DNA from: Dichomitus squalens LYAD-421 SS1
Taxonomy: Eukaryota; Basidiomycota; Agaricomycetes; Polyporales; Polyporaceae
Direction of reading: 5' to 3'
Length of the DNA: 64,000 bases
Assembly (NCBI RefSeq): GCF_000275845.1
Contig: NW_006766890.1
Coordinates: 939,327 to 1,003,326 of the forward strand
Shown here: one piece after another, positions 34,536-49,100 of the stretch
Layout: each line of letters starts with the position of its first letter
How positions within the stretch are numbered: the first letter of the stretch is position 1
Position numbers and translations under genes: made by a program
Notes under the pieces: model-generated
Databases searched by the model: none
What the model saw: the letters and a program-made list of their open reading frames with translations, nothing else
Told to the model about the DNA's origin: nothing

Positions 34536-35660
34536 GGCACACAATATGTGTGGGGCGCGAGCCAGTGGGAAATTCTCAACATAAGAGTGTCCGGAGCTCT
34601 TATATCCTCGACTGGTGGGTTGGGGTCTTATAATACTGAGCTGATCTGCCATACACAAAGGGATAAACATTCAGGCACACTTTAGGTTCGCGGCTGCCGA
34701 CCTATATCATGCGAGTCAATGCCTCGATGAGTACTATGCAACCTATTATTGTGAGCTTGAACAGTGACTCAGCCATGTGGGAGTGCGAAGATTGCATTGT
34801 CGGATGAGTCCAGACAACGCAAGCACAGGATAATAGTCGGACACTCCGGTTCGACGATGCGGTACTCAGGTTTACTCTACTTCGTTATCTCGACCTACAT
34901 CATGAATCAGTAGCACTCTTCAGCTTCGGGACATATGCTTTGCTTGAGGGGAACTTGTCGCGCACTGCCGCTCGGGTTCTTTATATTTATCCTGTCAAAT
35001 AGTTATGAGCATGCTTTCCCAAGGCCAATTCCTACCGAAGTCCCAGCTAAGTGGGGTCGCAACTCCCCAAAGGTCATCTGCGCATTGAGCTTGGTAGAGC
35101 CGTGGAACCACGGTGAGATGCTCCCATCGAACCTGAGTACTCTATGTCAGGTGAGAAAGACAATGCGCTTCTTCCCTTCTTCTGCGCGAAGAAGTCAGTA
35201 ATTGTCCGAGCAAGCCATAGCTGACGAGGGCCCGGCTAGCCGACGCTCTTGTGTGCTCAGCAAGACATATCTGGGTTTTAGGCGCATGGTAAGTCGTAGC
35301 GCCATCAATGAATCAACGGAGACAATTCGCATGTCGCTGCACAATTCAAGGATCCATCCCATGGTGCACCTCTTTGCTCACGAGACTCGCGACTACTGGA
35401 TACACGCTGATCAGCAATAGGGTCATACAAAACCACGATACTCACGCACCACACAAGGCGTCAGTGACTCGTCCACATCGAGCTTGCAAACACAAAATCT
35501 CGGTGGGTGCCAAGAAGGTTGCGGGTATAGTAACATTGCAAAGGCTATATCACAGCAAGCTATTCGATGACGCGCGCGAGGCGATCTCTATCGCATGAGC
35601 CGAAACATGACGACAATCAGTACCCCAGAAGTCCGTTAAGAGTGCAAAGAGAGCAAGCAT
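34536..35660. other. Intergenic, monooxygenase promoter to prolyl oligopeptidase 3' side
   Basis: 1.1 kb. No gene is supported. On the minus strand around 34985-35150 two frames stay open with protein-like composition (one reads PWFHGSTKLNAQMTFGELRP), which may be a decayed gene fragment, but I cannot place it in a family. Confidence 0.35.
34600..34605 (-). promoter_or_regulatory. TATA element of the FAD monooxygenase gene
   Basis: TATAAG read on the minus strand (in GGATATAAGAGC), 65 bp before the start codon, a suitable distance for a short 5' UTR. Confidence 0.4.
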
Positions 35661-38600
35661 TTAACCACCTCGCGCTGGGAGTCCCAGGGATTGTGCGATG
35701 AACCCGTACTTGTCCGCCCACTCTTGGATCCTGTGTTTATCATCAGTTAACGAGATTAATGTGGAAGAGGTGGAAAGTTGGAAGAGAGGAAGAGGCGAAA
35801 CGCGCACCTTTGCTGCGTCGACTTGCCCGCGCCATGTCCGGCCTTCTTGTCGATGCGGATCAAGAGAGGATGTGGGTTATCCGCCTTGAGGTATTGCAGC
35901 GTCGCGGCGTGCTTGAACGAGTGCAGCGGCACAACGCGATCGTCATCTTTGGGTTCGGTGAGGCATCGTCAGCGACGTGGGTGAATCAGTGGGAGGCCAC
36001 TCAGGAAAGAGACATACGGTCCGCGGTGACAAGCATGGTTGGTGGCAGAATCTTGTCCGTCGGGATGTTGTGCAAGGGCGAAATGGGGTAGATGAAATCA
36101 AAGTCGTGCGGGTTGTGCGGATCGCCATAGTCAGATGTCCAGGCGCGGCCTAGTGAGGGTGAATGACCGATAAGCCCGAAGTCACGACTGATTTGGTAGG
36201 TGGAGGAACCAACCCACCAATTGTGAAGTCCGCGAACTGGATGGTACGCCGGACAAAGGGGGGAAGCGGTGCAGCCATCGAGGTCAGAGGGATCCAGAGC
36301 TGTGGAGACAAGGAACTATGTAATCACCTTCAGGAGGTCGAGTACGCCCACATCGGCAACTGCTGCTCCCAGAAGGCCCTCTGGCGCGCGATTGACACAC
36401 GCGGCGACGAGAAGACCTGATCGTGAGCCCAGTGTATTTTAGCGTGAAGAGCATGGGATCGTGTAGCGAAGAACGATAACAAGCATACAGCGTCGAGCGA
36501 TCAACACTTCGTCGGAGACAACAAGCTAGGAAATCGCACCTCCATTCGAGCCTCCATTAATGGCGACCTTACCGGGCGCCGCGTACTTGTTGTCGACAAG
36601 GTATTGCCTAAACGGACCTAGGATAAGCGGACTCTCACGGGGAAAGGCGCAACGATAGCGAGCGCGACGCACGTTGCCGCGATGAAGTCGTCGAAGCAAT
36701 TGACCTGCATTTTGCGTGCCACGCGTCAATCAACAAGATTCCGAGGCGCTGAGGTTCGAGTTTCGGAGCCAAGAAAGACTGCCCACCTTGCGCTCCCGCG
36801 TCCCAGCCAGATGCCATTCCTCGCCGAATTCTCCGCCTCCGCGGATGTTCGCGACAGCGAGAATGGCGCCATACTTTTGCATCCATGTCAGGATGGCCGG
36901 ACTGAAAAAGGGGTCGATCGAGATGGTGAAGCCTCCGTACCCTGGGGATATATAAGCGCGCGGGATGGTTATCGATACGCCGAACCTGACAGGTGGGTAA
37001 GGACGTAAGATACGCACCATACTGCAAGGCGGGAGCCGTGCCGTCGAATTTGGTGTCCTTGTGCCGTACGATGAACATGGGCACGCGGGTACCGTCCTTG
37101 CTGCTGTACCAAACCTGGCTCATAGTTACTATATGCGCGTCGACGGGTTTGAGAGGACACCTGAAGCACCTACCTGCTCGACAGAGAAGTCCTCAGGGTT
37201 TAAGCCACTGACAAGGGTAGTTCGATAGATACTCCATCGCTTGTCTTCCTCCTTGACGTTGAAGTCGTACTTGGCGACAATACCTGGGTTGGTGAAGCCG
37301 CCGAGGGTGGCAAAGAACCAGGAGTGCTCGCGGCGACCACTGATGGACGCGGCTCCGACGAACTCCGGAGCGACACGCTGGAGCTGCTTGCCGGTGGAGA
37401 GCTGGTAGAGGTAAATCTCGTCTTTGACCTATATAGTTGTGCCCGGGTTAGTTTCCACATACACGTACAAGGGTTTGGCTGTCTTCTCACATTCCGCTTG
37501 TACACGACCGCCGCGAAGTCGCCGTTGACTGGGCGTACGTCCTGTAAATGCGCGTTCTCGTCGTGCGCGATGAGATCCTTGAACACACGCTTCCCCGGCG
37601 CATCGGCGAGGTCGACCGTAACGACCTTGTACTGGGGCGCGTCTTTATTTGTCAGCAGGTAAAACTTTGTGCCGTCATTCGCGATGCTGTGTACGAACTC
37701 GTGTCAGCGGGGTATCTGGGAGGCTGACGAGGCGCTCCCCAGTAGACGTCGGGAATAGAACCCAGGACCTGCCGAGGGCTGCCGGAAGCGATAATGTCGT
37801 GTAATAGGCTGCGCTACTCACTATTCGTAGTTCGCCTCAAACTCATCGATGAGCTTGTCCCACACCAGGTTCGCACCGATGCTATCCTTCTGGAGGTCCG
37901 CTATCCATAACAGGTTTTTCTGTGGACGTAGTGCGTGAGAATCAAGGGACCCACGCGGAGTGCTCGAGTTTTCACGCACTCGCGACGTGTCTCGGCGGAT
38001 AGACAGGAGGAGATAGCGGCCGTCAACTTCGGTTACCTCAGAACCCCACATCCACTCAGGGTTCGACGCATCCTTGTAGACCAATACATCCTCAGCTGTC
38101 GCCCCGAAGTCGTGGGCATCGGCGTGCACGTCAGGTAGGTCGATGGAAGTGAGGTGGGAAAGGAATTCATGACGTACACTGCTGCGTGCCCAATCTGTGA
38201 TAGTACAGCATGGCATTCTTGTCGCTATCAGTCTCTGCCTTGTCTTCATAGGCTGGGCCATGGGACTCCCGGCCAGGATAACGCTACAAGTGCCGCGACA
38301 AGTTGACACGGCATGATGATGAGAATTCACCAGCTTGGGTGAAATGCATGATCGGGACACGACACTGACCTGGTAGAAGAATCCCTGCGAATCGTGCGTC
38401 CACGAGATTGAGGAGAATTTCACGAAGCGGATCTCCTCGGGAAGCCGCCCCTCATCAGGAGACACTCGCTTTCCGTCAACAGGAGCGAGGGGTGCAGATG
38501 TGGGTCGGACATAGATTGTGCAGAAGTCACTACCCTAAAAGCGGGCGTGGGGCTGTGAATGACATGTCGGAGTTGAACAGTAGCACGAGGTCTCACTGAG

Positions 38601-39286
38601 CGGGAGACACCGTATGCATAGTGGGATCCAGAGTGCGAGAAGGCGCTGACTTGGATAGACGAGGTGCCGTCAGAGGAAAGGAGGTTCGGCTATTGTGGAC
38701 AAGAAATGTCGGCATCGCATCACGTGACCGCAATGGTGAAACGCACGTCGAAGAAGACTTCCCCCCCAGCGTCCTTGAGGCCGGAAAAGTCTGGAAGGGT
38801 GCTGTCCTTGGACCGATAGAGGACTGGTGCGGTGCGTGACACGAGTCCCGACCCGGGTCAGAACCCAATGAGCTGCGCGCTGCTGTGAAACTTACCGGAC
38901 TGGGCCTGGAGGCCGGTGTTATGGTACCAGTACCAACGCCCGTCATTTTTGAGCGACGGCGCAGAGAACTGTGCGGAGAATGGCACGGCACAGGTAAGGA
39001 CGCGTCCAAACATGAGCTCGACGCGTCGTACCTTGGCATAGTCCATGTTGTTCCGGATCTGGTCCTCTAGGTCTTTCCTCTCGGGATTTTGGTCCAGGTA
39101 TTCGCGCGTGAACTTTTCTTGCGCGGTGGTCCATTGCTCAGTCTCGTCGGTGTTCTGCTCGAGCCAGTGGTAGGGGTCGTGCACGCGAACTTCTCTGTGC
39201 TTCTCGCTCTTGTACACGTCGACGTGGTCGGAGCGACGTGCAGGAGGGTACCGGTTGGGCACCCAAGGTGTGGGGTTGGCAGGCAT
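35661..39286 (-). CDS. Prolyl oligopeptidase (serine peptidase family S9A)
   Basis: A cytosolic endopeptidase cutting short peptides after proline. The chosen start [20 protein letters not shown] (39286) is the usual family N-terminus, followed by [16 protein letters not shown]. Beta-propeller exons include [31 protein letters not shown] and [13 protein letters not shown]. The hydrolase domain shows [15 protein letters not shown] and [14 protein letters not shown]. The nucleophile motif is GGSNGG (serine codon near 36540). The Asp loop is [14 protein letters not shown] and the histidine is in [10 protein letters not shown]. The catalytic triad is thus complete. The C-terminus reads [20 protein letters not shown]. 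At least 15 introns. An in-frame ATG at 39421 would add about 45 residues rich in Arg/Ser, resembling a mitochondrial presequence. Mushrooms often have a housekeeping copy (POPA) and sometimes a cyclic-peptide-maturing copy; nothing nearby suggests the latter. Confidence 0.92.
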
Positions 39287-39985
39287 GGCAAGTGGGTGGA
39301 AGGTCGAGACGAGGCGGCGTGTCGAGAACGTCTGGCGGACGGCGCGTCTTATGTGGGATTGCGCGACCGCGGTGGGTGGAGCTCGGAGAGATATTGCCAC
39401 AAATGAGAAGAGGGTGAGCATGTGCTTTATAGGATCAAGAGAGAATCTGAATCCGAGGTTGTATCGATTTTGATCGCTCGCCGAACAAAGGGGCGAGATC
39501 TTTGAGCGAGAAACATGTCAGCGCACATTTTCAAATGAAATGCGCCCTTGGGTCGGGTTTGGCAATCATAATTACATCTTAATGTGAGCACGGAAGGTAG
39601 CGAGCGCAATACGCCATCGATGGACGCCGTGGCTGGGCGAGGCTGTGAACTGGGCGTAGGGCAGCTGGGGATTGGGGCACGAGACGGCTTCCACTGGGAA
39701 AAAGGCGTCAACGTCGTGCGTGGCAGCGTCGAGAGATGCGAGCCCAGCGGCGGTAGCGGCCCAGACAGTGTCACATTCCCCGGGTCAGCCTAAGCTGCGC
39801 CGGCACCGACGCACCGCCCGACCGTCATGTACAAGCGTCTATCTAATCTCACGGGCAGACGCCCAGCATCGGCGCATATGCGTCACAATTTCTTGCCAGT
39901 GTCCGACCCCGCCATCGTCTACAACGTTCTCCCACCTTGCGACTCTCGTCAGCCCACCCAAACCAGCTGCTAGCGGCTTCTCTGC
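39287..39985. promoter_or_regulatory. Divergent promoter region, prolyl oligopeptidase / mitochondrial carrier
   Basis: About 700 bp between divergent starts. The left 135 bp may be coding if the longer oligopeptidase start (39421) is used. No other gene is supported. Confidence 0.4.
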
Positions 39986-41489
39986 ATGTCTACCACGCAG
40001 CAGCCCCAGCCAAGCTTCTTCCCTACGTCCGCCATCGTACGTGTTCCCCTCTCCACCATCCCGTAACGCATGCTCCTGCTGACCCCATCCCTCCTGTCAG
40101 GATCATGCCTTTGCAGGGCTCGGTGCAGGCGTTGTCGCGGTACTATGCATGCACCCGCTTGACCTTCTCAAAGTCAAGTTCCAGGTAGCGACCGAGAAGC
40201 CGCAGGGTGGGATCGGCCGTGCTATATGGTCCTCTCTCAAGGGCATTCATGCTCAGGACGGGCTGAGGGGTCTCTACCGAGGTGTCGGATCTAACATTGC
40301 CGGCAACGCGTCGAGCTGGGGCTTTTACTTCCTCTTGTGAGTTATCGTCCACCGGGATGCTACGGATTCGCACACGCGTTTTCAATTTGTCGCTAACGCG
40401 TCCACGGCATTCCATACGACGTGCGTCATCGTTCGTAACGCTTTCACGGCACGTAACACGCGGTCGACGGGGCACAGCTACCACATGCTCAAGCAACGGG
40501 CCTCTGGCGGCGAGCCGAACTACAAGCTATCGCCCGGGGCGTACCTGCTGTGTTCTGCGCAAGCGAGTTCGCATGTCCCCCGTCCTTTTCCCTGCGCACC
40601 AGCTAATACATCACGCTCTCCTTGTACCCCACGCCTGCAGGTGCGGTGACGGCTATCATGACAAATCCGATATGGGTCGTCAAGGTCCGCATGTTTACTA
40701 CAAAACCGAGCGACCCAACGGCGTATCGCAGCCTATGGCGTGAGTGCGGAGCGTGCTACTTCCGGTTCGGACATGGAGAAGACTTACATTCGTCATGTGT
40801 GCACCTGTATAGACGGCCTTTCCAGCGTATGGCGAAATGAAGGTGTTGCCGGGCTGTACCGCGGTACGACCTTGGCGCTAGTTGGTGTCAGTAATGGCGC
40901 AATTCAATTTATGGCATATGAGGAGATGAAGAGGTGGGGTTTTGAGCGAAAAAGGCTACAATTTACGAAAGCGGGGAAAGAGTACACGGCCGCTGACGAC
41001 AAGCTAGTATGTCAACCGGGCCTTCCGAGTTCTCTTGAGAAGCCTCTCCTGACGCAGGCGATCGCCCCACAGTCAAATACCGCCTATACGCTAATGTCCG
41101 GAGCGAGCAAGTTATTCGCTCTGACCTCAACTTATCCATACCAAGTAGTGCGCTCACGAATACAGGTGGGCCCACACTTCTTCGATATACTCGCCGGTGC
41201 CGTTACAGCATCGTTCCCCAAACGACACCATTCACTGACACACGTACCCTGAAATGCCTAGAATAATCTCACTTCCCACCTATATCCGACTATCCCCACA
41301 TGTATCAAGAAAACTTGGGCGGAGGAAGGTTTGCGCGGCTTCTACAGAGGTCTGGGCACGAATCTTGTTCGGGTCCTCCCTGGGACTTGCGTCACCTTCG
41401 TCGTATACGAGAACTTGGCGTGGTTGCTGAGGACAAGCGCCGTGAAGAGGGAACGACGGAAACAGCTCGCCACGGCGGAGGCAACATGA
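39986..41489 (+). CDS. FLX1: Mitochondrial carrier, FAD/folate transporter type (Flx1/SLC25A32-like)
   Basis: An inner-membrane solute carrier with three repeats. Start MSTTQQPQPSFFPTSAI, then an intron, then DHAFAGLGAGVVAVLCMHPL continuing into the first signature PLDLLKVKFQV. The first repeat closes with LRGLYRGVGSNIAGNASSWG. The second repeat has GAVTAIMTNPIWVVKVRMFT, with the PIW form of the signature typical of the Flx1/SLC25A32 and pyrimidine-carrier groups, then LSSVWRNEGVAGLYRGTTLA. The third has STYPYQVVRSRIQ, WAEEGLRGFYRGLGTNLVR and VLPGTCVTFVVYENLAW. The Trp after Pro-Ile and the overall order fit FAD transport into mitochondria, though a folate or nucleotide substrate cannot be excluded. 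About seven introns. The C-terminus is KQLATAEAT-stop. Confidence 0.85.
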
Positions 41490-42481
41490 GACAACGCTTA
41501 CCCAGCGTGTTCCTCCACAGACTGACTCCTTCGGGAGGATGATCTACGCTTCTGATCGCCTAGCACAGGCATTGAAGCTATTGGCTATCTTCCATGGAGG
41601 CCTTGGAGCTCGAGGCAGTCTTGCTGACTCAAGGCCCATGCGTGCAGGCTGGGAGATTGTGATTGGATGTCTAATTACGATGCGGCTTCTGCCATAGACC
41701 CATACTACTCACTTCTACTTAAAGTCCATCACCGACTAGTACTCCTATGTTCTGCCACATGCTATCGCGTAGCTTAGCTTGTGTATAATACTACACGCAT
41801 CCTGGAGGTTCTACACCACTGCTTAAGGCAAGCATGTGCAAAGCACGAGGTGGGATGTGGGCGTATGTGTGAGCCCTGTGGCGACATGCTCCGCGACAAG
41901 ACAGGCCCACTGCTTGGCGTAGCGTGTATGTGCGTGGCTTCCGGTATCGTTCCATGCCATTTGCGCATGGCTCGACACGCGTGGCGGCAACATGTGGCTA
42001 GCATGTCAACGTAGGTGTGTCTTGATATCGCGCACCTCTCTTCGGATGGCTATCCAAATTCGCTTCCGTATATCCCGGAGGGGTTCCGCGCGTCCATGCC
42101 GGCAGTATTGCAATCGATCCACACAAGACAGCTTCTACCGTAACGGACAGGCTACTGATAGACTCAGACAGCACAGGGTGATACCACACGTGCTGCCGAA
42201 GCGGAGAGCTAAACCAAACGTTACAGTCATGCGCCCATCGATGTGTCCGGCAATGAGGCCACGATGCGGTCGAGAGCGGTAAATATCCCGTCGGAGACGC
42301 AGAAATTCACCGATCATTCGCGGAGCACCAACTTCTCGGGTTGCCGGGCTTGTCGCAGTGGATGGCCCTCGACTCGGAAAAGCCCAGACTGTGGGAGCTA
42401 CGGCGATTTGAATGGTCGTCGTAGTGGGACGACTGAGTCAGGATTGCGGTCTCGGCGAGGAGCGAGACGGGATCTCGGTTT
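41490..42481. other. Convergent 3' intergenic region
   Basis: About 1 kb between the carrier and Tad2 stop codons. Several short frames are open, none with motifs. I see no RNA gene. Confidence 0.4.
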
Positions 42482-43641
<1,160 letters not shown>

Positions 43642-45684
43642 ATGGCAGGGAAGACATTCACAGCGGAGGAAGTTGCTCAGGTACGCCGTAGCTTCCCGAG
43701 ACGTGAGACAACGAGTGACGAGCACTACTGCCTCTCTATTCCAGCACAACAAGGCAGGGGACTTGGTCAGTCCCACATATCCCCTTTCCTGAGTGTTTCA
43801 CTCAGTTATGGTGTAGTGGATCATCATTGACTCCAAGGTCTATGATCTCTCCAAATTTGCCAACCTGCACCCAGGCGGCGTAGGCGTCCTACTCACGAAG
43901 AATGTTGGTGCGTATATACCCCGCTGCGTCGCCCTCGCTCTTCCCCTCATCCTATGGATCAGCCGGAAAGGATGCGACAGAAGCGTTCTTCGGGTTGCAC
44001 CGGCATGAAGTCCTTCTCCGGCCACAGTACGCAAGGTTGCAGATTGGCACCATTGCTGGTCAGAAGGAGTTCGTCCAGGCTACCGTTCCCGGAGACATCT
44101 CTAGCGTCCCCTATGCCGAGCCCGCATGGCTCTCGCCTGGTTTCCACAGCCCGTACTACAACGACAATCACAGGCGGTTCCAGAAGGTTGTGCGCAAGTT
44201 TTTCGAGGAGGTCGTGCTCCCGGATGCCGTCAAGTGCGAGGAGTACGGGAAGCGCATCTCTCAGGAGGTCGTGGAAAAGCTCTGGTACGTGCCTGTCTAC
44301 CTGTTCCTGTCGTGGCTCTTATACTGGCTACATAGCGAGAACAACATCCCAGCGATGCGTATAGGCCCTGGCAAGCATTTGAAGGGTCGCAAGCTTATGG
44401 GCGGCATCGTTACCCCAGAGGAATTTGACCACTTCCATGAGGTTCGTCACTCGTTATGAAGTCTGACGCCACGTTGACTTACACTCCAATAGCTCATAGT
44501 CAACTACGAGATTGGTCGTCTCGGAACACGAGGCTATGTCGACGGCCTCCTCGCAGGAGAGGTCATCGGCCTTCCTCCCGTCCTGAACTTCGGCTCGCCT
44601 GAGCTCCAGGCCAAGGTGGTCCCCGAGGTGCTGGATGGCAAGAAGTTTATCTGCCTGGCCATCAGCGAGGCCTTCGCGGGTAGCGACGTCGGCGGCCTGC
44701 AGACGTACGCGGAGCTCGACGGTGACGAGTGGGTCATCACGGGGACAAAGAAGTGGATCACGAACGGCACTTTTGCGGACTACTTCACCGTCGCCGCGCG
44801 GACTGATGTGAGTACTCTGTTTGCTCATGCTAGGAAGCGTATGGCTCACGTGCTTGTCGAACGTACAGAAAGGTTATGTCGTGATCCTCGTCCCACGCCA
44901 GGACGCGGTTTCGACCAAGGCAATCAAGACCGCCTACTCCTCCACGGCAGGCACGTCTTACGTCACGTTTGACGGCGCGCGGGCCCCAGTGGCGAACACC
45001 CTCGGCAAGGTCGGCCAGGGCATGCAGGTCGTCCTGAGCAACTTCAACCACGAGCGGTGGATGATCGTCTGTACATCCATCGCTGCGCAGCGCAAGATTG
45101 TGGAGGAGTGCTTGAAGTGGACGAACCAGCGCATCGCATTCGGGAAGCCGCTGAACACGCAGGCGGTCGTGCGGGCACGGTTGGCGGCCATGATCGCGAG
45201 GGTTGAGAGTGGACAAAACTGGCTGGAGTTCGTGACCCATCAGATGAACAATGTGAGTGGCACAGCGTAGGGTAGGTAGGGAGAGCTATACTGACAAATT
45301 GTGCCACAGATGTCGTATGATGAACAGTCGGACAAGATCGCTGGCACTATTGGTCTTCTGAAGCAGTTAGTCTTGTACGATGGACAAGCAAGTACAGCAT
45401 ACTGATACGTTGCCTTTCTCAGGTATATCACCCGCACTGGTCGCGAAACCGCAGAAGACGCGACGTTGCTTTTCGGCGGTCGTGGTATCACTCAGACCGG
45501 TATGGGCAAGCTTGTTGAGAATGTGAGTCTTCCTTTTTGCTCGTTCCAACACCTCTTCATCGTGCACTTGCAGTACCACCGGACATCACCGTACGACGCC
45601 ATCTTGGGCGGATCCGAGGATGTCCTTGGGGACCTGGGTGTGCGCCAAGCCATCAAGAAGCTCCCCAAGAATGCCCGCCTATGA
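43642..45684 (+). CDS. Cytochrome b5 - acyl-CoA dehydrogenase fusion protein
   Basis: Start MAGKTFTAEEVAQ at 43642. Two tiny exons then give HNKAGDL and WIIIDSKVYDLSKFANLHPG. The heme-binding histidines of the cytochrome b5 fold are seen in LHPGG and in FGLHRHE. The acyl-CoA dehydrogenase part starts near residue 120: FHSPYYNDNHRRFQKVVRKF, then PPVLNFGSPELQAKVVPEVL, ICLAISEAFAGSDVGGL (FAD and substrate-binding signature), WVITGTKKWITNGTFADYF. It closes with VVLSNFNHERWMIV, RIAFGKPLNTQAVV, ETAEDATLLFGGRGITQTGM and YDAILGGSEDVLGDLG. This b5-fused form is common in filamentous fungi; the heme domain may pass electrons from or to the flavin. Peroxisomal or mitochondrial location is not clear; the last residues NARL could act as a weak PTS1-like tail. 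About nine introns. Confidence 0.9.
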
Positions 45685-46112
45685 TTTTAGGAAGAGAATG
45701 GGTGATACCATTGGAACTCCTGCTTTGACAATCTACCTCCAACCTCCTGTAACATTACCAAGTTATATAGTCTTGTTCTCCACCGCGCTGACGCCCTGCA
45801 TGAGCGCACATTGACGCACGGACAACAGTACAGGCTGCCACATGACTGAATGTATCAGCAACATAAAGAGGTAATGGAGCGAAATGGGAGCAATCGAAAG
45901 CAGCTCCCAGGACGGGCGACAAACGCAAATAAGCATTTCTACACCGACGCGAGGATGGAACCCCAAACATAGTCAATTCACCATAAGAAGCCATAAGCAT
46001 AACGAAGACATTAGTCTGCAGTCAATGATTGTACAGTAGAAGAACAAACAGGAAAGAGATCTCAGGTATATGGCAGCGCTACCGGAGGCGCGGCAGGTAG
46101 AAGCTCAGGTTA
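45685..46112. other. Convergent 3' intergenic region
   Basis: About 430 bp holding the 3' UTRs of the dehydrogenase and Rad16 genes. Nothing else is seen. Confidence 0.4.
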
Positions 46113-49100
46113 TTACAACCTGAACAGGAAGCCAAGCTAGAGGAGAATGGTTCAGCAAAGGGGAACAACACTAGGCAAGGGAACAACTGACATCCTCGGG
46201 GGTAAGACGACCCATTGCCTGGCGGAACGACAAATCAACAAGGGAATGCAATGTTGCGACGCGACGAACTTACCGTATCATCAGTAGAGAGAGTGGCGTC
46301 GACCATGGCGGCCTTCTTTTCCTGCAGCTGGATGATACGACTCTCGATGCTGTCTTCGATGACGAGCTTGATAGCCTGCACGGGACGGTGCTGACCGAGA
46401 CGATGAATACGGTCCATGGCCTCTATAGCGGAGATGAGTACTGGGGACATGAACTAGGAGCGGAAAGATACGGACGGTACTCGACGGCAGGATTCCACCA
46501 GCTGTCCATGAGATAGACGCGCGACGCTTCTGTCAGGTTCAGCGCGACACCGCCCGCCTTCAAGCTAACGAGGAAAACCGTAACGTGAACGTTGTTCACT
46601 ACGTAGACGTGTCAGGAGTGCGAAGGAGGGGCAACAACAGCAAGACATACTGAAATACTTGATCGTGGCATCGCGAGCCTGCGGGCTCATCGTACCCTCC
46701 AAACGACAGACCTGAAGACGATGTCACTGTCGTGCTTCCTATGCAGACCAACTCGCTACGTACTGTGAAACCAGCCTTCTGTAGCCGGAAAGCGATCAGA
46801 TCCAAGAAGTTGACGAACTGGCTGAACACGATGCTCTTCGTCGTTGCGTCCTGCTTGCGGAGGTTGTGCAGTTCCTCAACGAGCGCCTCGATCTTGGAGG
46901 ACGACCGCCACTTGTCGAGGTCGAGCCGCCCAAGGATACCCTGACGCTTGGTGGCGGCCTCGTCGAACTCGAGAGCAGGAGCCTCGAGGTCGATGGTGAG
47001 CGCAACATGGCAAACGGGACAAGCGGGCTAAATAGACATGTGAGCACCGTAGCCTTGGGATGTGTCGAGTAAGAAAACACACCATAGGCTCGAGGGACGC
47101 CTCAAGATACTGCTTGATGCACTCGCGGTCGAAGACATGGCGACACTTCGCCTGCAAGGCATCCTCGGCGAACTCGTTGCACAGCCGGCAGACAGTGCCT
47201 TCCCCAGTCTCGTCCTGAAGAAACACACCGACATTGTTTTTGCTGCGTAGGACAAGGTCTGGATGACAAGCCATCTGACGCATACGCGTGAGCCTACAAA
47301 AGGGAAGATTAGCTATGTATGCGCATTGAGGTTAGCCATGGCGAAGCTTACAAGCTGAAAATGTTTGAGTAGTTGTTCAGGACGGTCCCGGAGTCGACGT
47401 AGGTGTTGAACTGCCGCTTAGCATCGGAAAACAGCGACAGGTACAGCTCCTTTTCTTCCGGACTGAAGTAATCGCGCTTGATGATGACAGTGCGAGGAGG
47501 CAGCCCAAGGTCATCCGCACGTTGGATCTGCGCGGGATGTCAGTGCATGTTAGTCGCTTCGGGTAGCCGCCAGTGGCCTACCTTAGTACGACGCAGCATC
47601 ATCCTGTCCAAGAGAATCTTCAATTTCTTGAACGCGATCGCACCTGGGCCGACCATTCCATTCTTCTGGATAGGCGTCAAGATCTCGTTGTTCCAGAAGC
47701 AGGTCTGCGGATTGCCGATGAGCGGAAGACGACGAGGATTGCAACAGGTCACTTACATGCTTCATGGGACTATGCCCACAGTCTATCCGGATGGCGTCAG
47801 GAGTAGATTGACCATGCCAGAATGGGTTACGTACCGTCGCAGGAACGTTTGTCCTTGAAGCTCCAGTGCAGGGACTTGCAGTCGCAGGACTTGCCTGTGG
47901 ACGAGTAAGCGTCGCATATAGGCCAAGGTGGCGACCAGGGAGACTCACAGAAGTAGTACGAGAATGGATCACCACCCAAGAAGCGGACAAGACTGTAAAG
48001 CTCTCCTACACGATTCTGGAGCGGGGTACCAGACAGGCACCAGCGGTACCTTGCTTGCAGTTCGAACGCCGCCTTCGCGGTGTTCGTAGACCGCTCTTTG
48101 ATATTGTGCGCCTCGTCAAGCTGTAGAGAATGTGAGGTCGGGCAAAGGCGCGTCGTACTGAGACCTTGAGCTCACGATGACCCGGTTCCACTCAATGGCA
48201 TGAAGCGGCGACCTTTCCTTGATGATTTTGCCCTTGCGCTTGAATCCGCTGTGCTCCTTGCGGAAGCAGCTCTCCAAGACCGCGTAAGATGTCAAGACCT
48301 GTCGGCAGGATCGAATTCATCATAGCCTCGTACAGAAAAAAGTTCAGCACGTACAACATCGTACTTCTTCAGCTCTTTGATGCTGGACTCCCTAGATGCA
48401 CCATGCCAGACGAGCGTCTTCAGCATATCCTCAGTGTGCAACTCAATCTCGTTACGCCATTGCATGATAGCGACAGTGGGCCTATGACGAGACTGGTAAA
48501 TAGGGGTCGAGTAAAATTTCATCAGGACAAATCTTTGCACGTACGCAACGACCAAGTTCGGTTTCGCACCGTAGTCGGAAACCAAGAGCGAGATCATCTG
48601 GATAGTTTTCCCCATACTGTGTGATGCGAGCAATGAGCACATCTGTCAGCGGACGCATATGGGCAGCGGAGACATACCCCATCTCATCCTGGTGAAACAC
48701 CACAAAGTTAGACGGAGTTCCTTTCCGTAGGGGATGAAACCATGACATACCGCAAGCATACCACCACTCCAGATGCCCTTCTCCTGCTCTCTAAGCCAGG
48801 AGAGACTCTCCAGCTGGAAGGGAAGGAGTTGGACCTTCAAGTTCGGCGGCTGCTCAGCCTTCTTGGGTACGACGATCTCGATACCTCGCTCTAAATCACC
48901 CCATACATCCCGAAGCTCAGGATGATGTCGCTGAAGTGCAATAGTCGCCTTCTCAGCCTGTACGGTGGTGAGGATGGTGGGGCTTCAAGAGAGAGAGACA
49001 ACGACATACGCGGGTCAACTTGCGTCCCAACTTGACACGCATCTCGGCCTCTTCCTTGGCGATGCCTCTTCGCCGAAGAAGGTACATCTTGCGTTCCTCC

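Noticed and set aside
35661..39985. Possible cyclic-peptide (MSDIN-type) cluster because a prolyl oligopeptidase is present
   Set aside because: I looked for short precursor genes with conserved leader and proline-flanked core on both sides and found none. The enzyme reads as the general housekeeping type.
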